A stretch of DNA of 64,000 bases from Antedon mediterranea (Eukaryota > Echinodermata > Crinoidea > Comatulida > Antedonidae). Numbering within the stretch: position 1 is the stretch's first letter; each line of letters opens with the position of its first letter. The notes beneath the pieces were generated by a model. It was not told the DNA's origin. It saw only the letters and a program-made list of their open reading frames with translations, and searched no databases. This document shows, piece by piece, positions 26,839 through 64,000 of the stretch. Made by a program: the position numbers and the translations under genes. The stretch covers positions 3,415,001 to 3,479,000 of the forward strand of contig NC_092673.1 of assembly GCF_964355755.1 (NCBI RefSeq). Direction: 5' to 3'.

Positions 26839-29800
26839 GTATGAGGTAGTGTTTGGTTTTAAGTTCAAAATCTTAAGAACATAAAACCAATGTATTTTCT
26901 GCATCAGACAGAGACTACTTTTATTATGTTTCTGTGTTTCATCATTCACTAAACCTAAAATCATCACTTTCTTCCCTGAACATTTAAAGATATTTATGAG
27001 ATAAATAATGTTGCAAAGAATTGAATCAATATGTCACGAGTGTTCCATGCAATTACAGTTTCTTTATTGTTGGTACTGTATTTATCATTTTATTTAGATT
27101 TGTTCAGTAAGGCACTTGAAAAACTGAGTTTAGAGGATGTAGTGAAGCTTGCAGAGTTAAAGAATGGTCTGAATGTGCTGGAGCTGTTTCATGGCAAAAC
27201 ACTTGCATTCAAAGACATTGCAATTTCATTTGTTGGCCAGTTTATGGATTATTTTCTTTCAAAAAAGAAAAAACATGTGACTCTTGTAGTTGGTGAGTTT
27301 TAACAAGGATATCAAGAAATTTCCAGTTTGTTAAAGTTATTTTAAATTATGTAGCTTGATATATTTGTTATGAAAAGCAAAGTAACACCTTTGTTCAAGG
27401 ACATCAGGCTGTACATGGGTTGCATTTAAACAGTAGAATATTATTGCAATTTCACAAGATATTTTCTTTGCAAGCAACAATCAATTACCAATTTTTAGGT
27501 ACATCCGGAGATACAGGCAGTGCTGCCATTCATGGCGTTTGTGACAGTAACTGGATTGATATCGTTGTACTTCTACCTCATGGTCATTGCACTGAGATTC
27601 AAGAGCTTCAAATGACAACAGTAATCAAAGAAAACGTTCATGTCTTCTCTGGTAATTATAAAAAAATGTATTTAAGATCTCTGAAAATTCAAAGTGTAAA
27701 GCTCTTTCTGCACTATCAAACTTTATGTGACAAATAAATTTGATGTGCCCATATGTGTCATATCAGTACCATAATTAAGCATTAAATATGATAATAATAT
27801 TCAATTTTTCTTTTTCCGTGTTGTTTTTATCTAATCTTTGTTTAGGCATGTCTGTCACAAGCTTTTTGCTTTTTTGATCATGCCTTCTTCAATCATATTA
27901 CCTTTCTTTACACCAATTTGTTGACTGTTTTATTTTGAAGAAAATAAATGTTACTTTGAATTGAAAAAAAAAAAAAAAAAAAAATTATATTTTCTTCAGT
28001 TGATGGCAGTTCCGACGACCTGGATGTCGCTATCAAGAAGGTTTGTCTGGATATTAAGTTCCGAGATCAGCACAAGCTTGGTACCATGAACTCAATAAAC
28101 TGGGGTCGTGTCATGGTTCAGGTAGTACACTACTTCTATGCATACTTCTCACAAGCCACAAAGGTAGGTGACCCTGTTGAGGTCATCATTCCTACTGGAG
28201 CACTTGGCAATTGTACAGGTACAGTAACTATAAACCTTCTCCAGTTAAAAGAAATTGAGTCTGCATGACCATTCATGTACAGCTACAACTCCGGAAGATA
28301 ATATGTTACTTACATGTTATAACCAACAACCAGTGATTAACAACTTTCAATCAATGTGATCAATAACATTTTTTATTTTCTCAGCTGGTTGTTTGGCTGT
28401 CAAAATGGGTCTTCCTCTGCGTCTAGTATGTGCTGTTAATAAAAATGACATTGTTCATCGAGCATTTTCAACTGGAGATTATTCCATTTCTGGTCTGAAA
28501 GAAACAATATCACCTGCAATGAATATTCAGGTATGGTGATTATTTGAAATTAAAAACAAAAGTCCTATGTTACAATTATGATTTCAACAATTCTAGGTGC
28601 AAGTTAGATTCCATTTTGCCTATTCTGTTTTTGAAATACCTAAGCTATAGAATAAGAGTTTAGACTTCTAATGAACGCTACTAGCTTTTCCCAGAGTTAA
28701 TAAAACTGTAAGAAAATTGCAGATCAATTTTGTGTCTGCACAGCAATTTTGATATATTATATATTTTATACCTATAGATCGCCTACAATATTGAGCGTAT
28801 TTTATGGCTGTTTTCTGACGGAGACTGTAACCTTGTATCAAAGATACTTGTACAGTTTGAATCTAGTACACCTAGTACAACAGCGATTCCACAAGATCTT
28901 CTTTGTAAGGTAAAATCTTTTTTCAAAGTTAATATAAAGTTAATATTAGTTACTCAGCTGAAATTGTCGTGGGACATGGGGCTCATTTAAGATAAGTAAG
29001 CAAATAGATGATGGTGGTATATTGCCACCGGAATAGTCCATTATTGTAGAGGGTTCATCCATGGTGGACCACAGACTATTGTTGGTTTTTCCAGGTAAGC
29101 AGCACTTATCCTTGTTGCCTGCAACCGATTCAATACATCCATAAAATTATCTCATCAGTATCACATGTTATTCTTAAGCTCTCTTCTTGAAAATAAAATT
29201 CCTTTTAAGATTCAAGAAGTTGTAAGTTCAGGTGTTGTTGATGATGACACAACATTGAAAACAATGACTAATTGTTGGCAGGAAAACAACTACCTATTGT
29301 GTCCACACACAGCAGTAGCAGTGGCCTATTATTATCGTAACAGCAACAGGTAGGTTGTAACAGTTAAAACCCTAAGCTGCTGGAAAACAGACTTTCCATG
29401 AATTTACCCTAAAATGTATATGAAATTAAATTTTTTTAATTTCTCGTTATTACTTCTTCATTCTGACATGGCTATATTATTATAATACAATATTTAAAAG
29501 CAATTTTAAACCCAGAATCCCCCTTTAATGAAAATGGTTTCTACTTACTGATACGGTTTTACAGTTAAAAATGGCAAAATCAGCACTGTGGTCATGTTAC
29601 AAGAAAAACAAATATAGATTATCTGATAAAAATCCTAGAAAGTAGGAAACCTTTTGCCATTTTCCCCTGAATGTTTGTTTTATTTTTCAGTGAAAAAGAG
29701 AGACCGAAATCGGTTTGTATAGCCAGTGCATCACCTGCAAAGTTTCCTGAAACTGTTCTAAAAGCTGGTCTTACACCCTCTGTTGCTAAAGAAATATCTG

Positions 29801-29913
29801 GTTTAAAAACAATGCCAACCAAGTATACAAAGATGACAAAAACCGATGATTGGGAGTGTATGTTAAGAGACAGAATCATAAGTATTACCGAGAAAAAGAA
29901 ATGTACATCATAG
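26613..29913 (+). CDS. THNSL2: Threonine synthase-like 2, complete 8-exon gene
   Basis: A PLP-dependent fold-type II enzyme; vertebrate THNSL2 acts as a catabolic phospho-lyase on phosphorylated hydroxy-amino acids rather than as a true threonine synthase (family knowledge). Eight exons join in frame: 26613-26838, 27098-27292, 27499-27651, 28000-28218, 28385-28530, 28778-28909, 29210-29349 and 29691-29913. They give 477 aa against about 484 in human. Visible motifs: N-terminal YQSTRGG; NGLNVLELFHGKTLAFKD with the PLP Schiff-base lysine at K114; phosphate-binding GTSGDTGSAA from residue 141; PTGALGN near 257; RDNW-like DDW near the C-terminus. All introns are GT-AG and phases agree. The start ATG has A at -3 and lies 10 bp after a splice acceptor (AG 26601-26602), so a 5' UTR exon lies upstream. 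No broken frame or missing catalytic residue was seen. Confidence 0.96.
27098..27292 (+). CDS. THNSL2: THNSL2 coding exon 2 (PLP lysine)
   Basis: Residues 76-140 plus one base, donor GTGAGT. Contains ELFHGKTLAFKD; K114 is the expected PLP-binding lysine. Confidence 0.96.
27499..27651 (+). CDS. THNSL2: THNSL2 coding exon 3 (PLP phosphate loop)
   Basis: Begins with GTSGDTGSAA across the splice, then LLPHGHCTEIQELQMTTV, strongly conserved in THNSL2. Donor GTAATT at 27652. Confidence 0.96.
27698..27780 (-). repeat. Dominant foldback MITE, copy 10, truncated
   Basis: Only one arm (AGCTCTTTCTGCACTATCAA) and part of the centre remain, in THNSL2 intron 3. Confidence 0.85.
27840..27986 (+). mobile_element. 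Retroposon tail with poly(A) in THNSL2 intron 3
   Basis: AAGAAAATAAATGTTACTTT then a run of about 23 A's (about 27964-27986), an AATAAA-plus-poly(A) 3' end typical of a retroposed copy. The 5' limit is not clear. Confidence 0.55.
28000..28218 (+). CDS. THNSL2: THNSL2 coding exon 4
   Basis: Encodes the MNSINWGRVMVQ segment and the second glycine-rich motif PTGALGNCT. The acceptor (AG 27998-27999) lies only about 14 bp after a retroposon poly(A) run. Confidence 0.95.
28385..28530 (+). CDS. THNSL2: THNSL2 coding exon 5
   Basis: Encodes AGCLAVKMGLPLRLVCAVNK then NDIVHRAF, matching the family core. Ends in phase 0 with donor GTATGG. Confidence 0.95.
28778..28909 (+). CDS. THNSL2: THNSL2 coding exon 6
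   Basis: 44 codons beginning IAYNIERILWLFSDGD, which corresponds to the YNMERVFWLL segment in vertebrates. Donor GTAAAA. Confidence 0.93.
29210..29349 (+). CDS. THNSL2: THNSL2 coding exon 7
   Basis: Contains ENNYLLCPHTAVAVAYYY, the conserved NxYLLCPHSAVA block. Donor GTAGGT; phase 2. Confidence 0.95.
29691..29913 (+). CDS. THNSL2: THNSL2 terminal coding exon 8
   Basis: Begins after a pyrimidine-rich acceptor and contains ASASPAKFPETVLKAGLTP and a DDWECMLRDRI end, then a TAG stop at 29911-29913. A possible ATTAAA poly(A) signal lies at 29944-29949. Confidence 0.95.
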
Positions 29914-29943
29914 AAAAATATTTTCTAACTGATAAAATGTATG

Positions 29944-29949
29944 ATTAAA
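29944..29949 (+). promoter_or_regulatory. Candidate poly(A) signal of THNSL2
   Basis: ATTAAA 31 bp after the stop codon. The region is AT-rich and another ATTAAA occurs near 30057, so the site actually used is uncertain. Confidence 0.35.
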
Positions 29950-31353
29950 TTTTGAAAAAAAACAAAAGCATTATCGTTATTATATAAAAACATAACATTA
30001 TTATAAAAATATTTATGGTTTGGTTTGTTTGATAAACTTAATTTTTAAAATGAAAATATTAAACAATATAATCAGTAATTTGTGCTAAATTTAGAAGCAA
30101 TATTTTAGATATGTAGATGTATATTAAATTTAATGTAATCATTTATGTAATATTTAAACAGTACATTATATATGGTTTTATGTACAAGCAATACTTATAT
30201 TTGATTAAACAATGACAATTATTGGTAAGTGGGAAGAATCTTTAAAAACCTTTCTTTTTAAGGCAAATTGCCAAGGATAACCATAAGAAAATTCATTCAC
30301 TATCCTTCTTAAAGGTGGCAATCCTGTTCACAAGACAAACATATACACAAGATGATCTACACAGACACAGTCTTATTACAAGTCTTTGGGAGTGGAGTTG
30401 TAATTTTGTCCTTAGAAAAAATCCTGACATGAAAGGTCTTGAACCCAGTACCCTTGTATTGGTAGCCAAGCATCATAACCACCAAGCCACAACTCCACTC
30501 CAAATTATACATTTCATTACATTAATTCTGTTAAAATGGTTCCAAACGAAGAAAGAAATTACGAAAAACTTAATAGATAGTTTTATTTATTATCTGGTTT
30601 ATCTGACTTAGCCCACAGTTTCTAATTTACAATAATATCCCCAAAAAAAACAAAAAAAAAACATTTCACACCACCAGGATGTGATTGACACCGATGCTTA
30701 CTAAGGCATTCAGATAACATGTACAGTATATGTACATATATTATATAATACAACAATTGAAATTTGTGTAACTTATATGTCATTACAATTTATATAAGCA
30801 GCAGGGAAGAGCGACACTTCCCTGATATAAGTAAAAGAAATAATCTACAGAATCGGTATGAAATCCAGCAAAGATTGTGCCGTTTTTATTTTAGTAATTT
30901 TTGTGCAGTCGAGAACAGCGTCACCACCACATATTTTGTGTTTCTACTTATTTTGTTACTCTTAACGAAATACTTGTAGCTGTATTCATCATTTACCCGC
31001 AGGCAAATGTAATCACCCGCAGGCAAATGGAATCACCCTTGATGAGTGAAATACTTAAGGAAATTATAAGTGTGTTTGTGAGTACAACCACAGGTACATA
31101 TACATTTCCACAGAACGCTTAGCTGAGCAAACTAGGAAAAGACGGTGTAAGACAAGTTTATCAATTCAATTAATTTGAACACTCCATGTAGGAGTTATTG
31201 TAAATGATGCTAGTAGCATACAGTAGCATCTTACTAACCAAGTGCAAATGACCAAGCCTGTGGTCAAAGGGTTAGTAGTGTTCAAATGATGTGTCCTTTT
31301 CCTAAAGACCAGCAGCGAAATTTTGGGAGAGTTGAGTGTACCTTGTGGCTGGC
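29950..31353. other. 3' flank between THNSL2 and SLK
   Basis: Holds the THNSL2 3' UTR and a tRNA-like foldback at 30384-30503. No further gene seen. Confidence 0.5.
30384..30503 (-). repeat. tRNA-like foldback element, copy 1
   Basis: On the minus strand GGAGTGGAGTTGTGGCTTGG then TGGTTATGATGC resembles box A, and TGGGTTCAAGACC resembles box B. The termini GGAGTGGAGTTGT/ACAACTCCACTCC are inverted. Relatives at 37891-38026, 42400-42545 and 55776-55890. Confidence 0.6.
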
Positions 31354-31500
31354 TTAAGCTATGTCTACACTATCAAACTAGTTTGACAAAAAAAGTGTGA
31401 TGAGCCCAAATATGTTAGTGATATGACATCATCATGTCTATATATGGGCATATCACATTTTTTTTATCACATAAAGTGTAATAGTGCAGACTGAGCTTTA
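31354..31500 (+). repeat. Dominant foldback MITE, copy 11
   Basis: AGCTATGTCTACACTATCAA to ATAGTGCAGACTGAGCTTTA, one internal unit. Preceded at about 31323-31338 by a fragment of the CAACTCTCCC family. Confidence 0.88.
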
Positions 31501-33018
31501 GAGTGTCGGGTCAACTGAATTCATATAACTTAACAATGTACCTAATCTCATATTATTCTTTGAAAGTTGAATTTAAATTTACAATATAAAATCATTTCAA
31601 ATTAGGTTTTAAACTAGACAAAAATATATTTTGGATTTTACCTCAGCCCCTTGAACAGTAGAAGAAAACAAACAAATAAAGGTTAAATATTTAGTATAAT
31701 ATCAATTAGCTAAGGTATAAATAATTTAATATTTTGACAATTTATGATGTACAGAGGTGGACAAAGAGGATCATCCGCTTGTCATTTTACCATCCACCTT
31801 TTAATTTTTCTGCATAATGTTTGAATATCTTGTAAAAATTAATTTGTTGTAATGAACTCTAGACGTTTACGTTACTGGGTTAAGTTTAAATGTTGGTGTT
31901 TTTATCTTAATTTTTCAAGCTCTTTTTAACATAAAAATATATTTCTTATACTTGAATGAATCTGCATTACATAAATTTGCATATGGTTAAATGTAACACA
32001 ATCACTAATTATAATAAGTAATACTATAAAATAAATATTTCCATAAACTTCTAGATGTAAAACATGTAAAATGTCTATTCTTAATAGAAAATATTGTCCA
32101 TATAACAAGAAAATTTTAATCAGTTAAATAAAATATTAATTTGAGTTGATTAATTGTACATTAAACCTTGCAAAATTAGCAGCATTTTTAAAAATGATTT
32201 ATCGTGATATTTAGTACAAATTAAAGCATGGAAATTGAAAATATTGTTAGATTTTATTATCAGAAAATATTAATTTTTACATGTCAAACAGCTATATACT
32301 GTTAACTATGGGTAGTAACCACTATATATCAAATTTATATTGTTAATAATAAAACTGGTTTTAGATTGAAGTGAAGATACAATCACAGTCACAATATTTG
32401 GAATGGTTCATATCACACAAGTGAAAGCTTTAAACACTGTAACTTAGAAGAGTCATGGATAATGAGATTACACCCATAATCTCCTCATACTGAGGCCTTA
32501 ATTAAGCAATTACAAATATTTTTCAGTGCACTAGAAACCGTGTGTTTGAGCATATTCCACGATGGCTAAGAATAGACATAATTAATTCCAAAGTAATGTA
32601 GTATTAACCATATTACTGTATATACTTTAATATGCACAATCTTGTGAGCTGTATTCACCATTTACAAACATAGACAAAAATGATATATTGAAGTGAAAAC
32701 CACCACAAGTGAAATCCTTAAATATTGTAAAAGGGTAATCTCGTATTTAAGGGAAATATCTTGCATGTGATTGGTGAATACAGTCACAGGTTCCAAATCT
32801 ATTTCTTCGTGTAAAATGCTCCTGAAAAACTTGTTTAGAAAGAGTTGCATTAAGTTACTCTCTTCTGCCAGCAAATGATTAAACTTGTATATTTCTTTTC
32901 AAATGTCATAAGTGACTCATCAATAGGCACAAAACATCAAACATTGAGTCATGTTCTTTCTTAAACCTTTTTAAACGTTCTTATATGTTGCTAATACATG
33001 AACTGGAAGCACATGTTC
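31501..33018. other. SLK 3' flank / 3' UTR
   Basis: AT-rich DNA just downstream of the SLK stop; should contain its 3' UTR. Several AATAAA-like matches exist on the minus strand, none distinctive. Confidence 0.45.
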
Positions 33019-62117
<29,099 letters not shown>

Positions 62118-62149
62118 TCAGGTTACTTTTCAGAACACAAACAACAAAA

Positions 62150-62640
62150 GGGGATTTGTTGACATATTTATCACAGTATATGTCTATGTATATTTTTAAC
62201 AAACATAGTTCGTATAAATAGACAATACGGGTCGTCTGTTTTCTCAATTTCAGGTAGGCTCAGCTAAGCCAATGTTTCTCTTCCCTTAGGCCTACCTCCA
62301 CACACGACAGGCAGGGGAATTTCGTCGCTTCCTCTTTCGTCGTTGGTTTGGTGTCAGCAGTCACACCGCGCTCCGTCTCGCTTCCGATTTAGACGTACAC
62401 TAGCGCAAAAGAATAAAGACTGTTTTCATAAACAAATATACAGATATAACTCATTAAAGGCAATAACAGAATCTAAATCAATTTCTCAACAGGTACACAA
62501 TCTGACAGTGTTTTGTGACCCTTCTACAATATCATCAGTCAAAACACAAGCAGGTCAGGTGTCCATTTTGTTCCGCAGTTTACGCACCACACCTGATTAC
62601 GTCACCATCTCGGCTAAAAAAGGTGGCAGCAGACTACTTT
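62150..62640 (-). promoter_or_regulatory. Likely SLK promoter and 5' leader
   Basis: Upstream of the SLK start. It is richer in G+C and CpG than its surroundings at about 62290-62420. A CRE-like TTACGTCA sits at 62597-62604 (TGACGTAA on the gene strand). A possible 5' UTR acceptor, ACAAACAG, lies just upstream of the ATG near 62102. No TATA box was assigned. Confidence 0.4.
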
Positions 62641-63610
62641 TTTACAATAAATAAAATTGTTACTGTATTATAAAACCATTCTTATCTCGTATATACACCG
62701 ATAATAATTATTAGAAGAGATATGGAAATTATCTGAATGCAGAAAAGATCAAATAGGCTTCTAGATTGTTTGCATTCAAGTACATCATTTTTATTTTATT
62801 TTTAATTCAGTTGTCAACCAACAGCGATGAAACCGCCACTAACAGGTGGATATTTTGGTTTTTTTCCTGTAAAGTTTCAGCAATTGTTAAAAGAGACAAC
62901 ATTGAAGATATTTTTAAATGTTTTATTTATTGAGTCACAAATGCACAGGTTTTTGAGTTTGATGCACATCAAATAATACTCAGATATATTCAGCAGTAGA
63001 CTATGCTCTCATCCCAAACCTCTTCAGTCATTTTCTTTTATCCCAATACCTCAAAATCCGCCTAAAATAAAACTTCTTATACCTTTACAATGAAGGACTT
63101 CTATATTCAGGTATTTAATTGTTTATAACAATGAGAATAGGCATTCAAAGATTTAGAGTTATTTTCAGATTAGAATTTTAGTCATAACTTTCCCCCTCCC
63201 CAAAAGTAATCACACCCAACCCATTTCCCCACGTTTACATAAAATTGAAAGTATAAGGAAACAATCTAGATGGCTGTATTGTTAAATTGTTAATGTTAAC
63301 AAATAAAAAGAAAAAAAAATACTGTTATCTACATACAGAGTCTGTACATTAAGCACACGAATGAGAGCTTGAAAGTTTAAAATTTTGGGCTTAAATAAAT
63401 GGATTATTATTAATTAATAATAATTAAACCACAATACAATTTTGATACACAATATTTCTCAACTTAAGACTGTTTAAGTGTACCAGCACCATTATATACC
63501 TAATTATTATCATCAAAATGTACATTACCTAAGATTTGGCATTTAGTTATAGCATAAAAATGTCACTAAAATAATGAATAAAAAACAAATAAAATACTTT
63601 GACATAATAT
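62641..63610. other. No gene seen
   Basis: AT-rich flank upstream of SLK; no conserved frame. Confidence 0.4.
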
Positions 63611-63777
63611 ATAGTCAACTCTCCCAATATAGGACTCTCTGAAAACGGGAAACTCTCCCAAAACTAGACTTTTATTGAGGTCTAAAATGTCCCAAATCCT
63701 TTTTTTACCAGAATTTCTAGAAACCATTAATATCAGGCCAGCCCAAGTGTATCTGGCATTGGGAGGGTTGACTGTAT
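63611..63777. repeat. TIR element, GTCAACTCTCCCAA family, copy 2
   Basis: ATAGTCAACTCTCCCAATAT pairs with ATTGGGAGGGTTGACTGTAT; inner arms ACTCTCTGAAAACGGG and related text vary between copies. Confidence 0.8.
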
Positions 63778-64000
63778 AATCGATTTAATACTATTGTTTA
63801 CCCTGTCTACGAGATGTACATTTCAAAATAACTCAAATTACAAACAAAGTATTCTGCCTGTATCAAATTAAATTATAAATGAATGGTAGGCACTAACCTA
63901 TCATTTATTAAAAATTAATGTAAGATTAACATCATTATTATTCAAAATCAAATTATGATCTAAACCTGATTAAATAATTAAAAAATAATGTCAATATTAT

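Noticed and set aside
62343-62654. 103-codon plus-strand frame over the SLK upstream region
   Set aside because: No recognisable domain; it overlaps the likely promoter and 5' leader, where a GC-richer patch lengthens chance frames.

Overview
This is 64 kb of AT-rich, intron-rich animal DNA. Coding exons are mostly 70-420 bp with GT-AG introns, and about 95% of the window is intron or intergenic DNA full of short foldback transposons, tRNA-derived SINEs and LINE tails. The gene set (SLK/STK10-type kinase, threonine-synthase-like 2, adducin) and the transposon types point to a marine invertebrate, plausibly a deuterostome such as an echinoderm. That assignment is an inference; nothing in the window fixes the species.

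Layout, left to right. (a) 1-18.4 kb has only one coding-looking segment, an orphan exon-like stretch at 1669-1765 on the minus strand. The rest is transposon debris, including a non-LTR reverse-transcriptase C-terminus at 807-1076, seven or eight copies of the dominant MITE, and several other terminal-inverted-repeat elements. (b) 18414-18667 (minus) is the first coding exon of an adducin; its remaining exons lie beyond a very long intron or outside the window. (c) 18.7-26.6 kb separates adducin from the next gene, which points the other way. It holds a 20-bp minisatellite, a 122-126-bp triplication and a dead CR1/L2-like LINE 3' end. (d) 26613-29913 (plus) is a complete eight-exon THNSL2 gene (477 aa). 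(e) 33019-62069 (minus) is a complete 18-exon Ste20-like kinase gene of the SLK/STK10 family (992 aa). All exon phases agree across the 17 introns. (f) 62.1-64 kb is its likely promoter region followed by unassigned DNA with one MITE.

Adducin and THNSL2 are head-to-head; THNSL2 and SLK are tail-to-tail. The products act in different places. THNSL2 is a PLP enzyme. SLK/STK10 kinases phosphorylate ERM proteins at the cell cortex, and adducin caps and bundles cortical actin with spectrin, so two of the three belong to the membrane cytoskeleton. Nothing in the sequence shows that this neighbourhood is functional.

I found no unknown enzymatic system. The unusual content is structural: about 23 copies of one foldback MITE family with varying internal units, a 32-33-bp hairpin nested in one copy with a target-site duplication, a SINE and a LINE that share a 3' stem, serial degenerate copies of one exon's 3' end with intact splice donors, and a 735-bp element with 75-bp inverted termini 40 bp from the SLK exon-1 donor.
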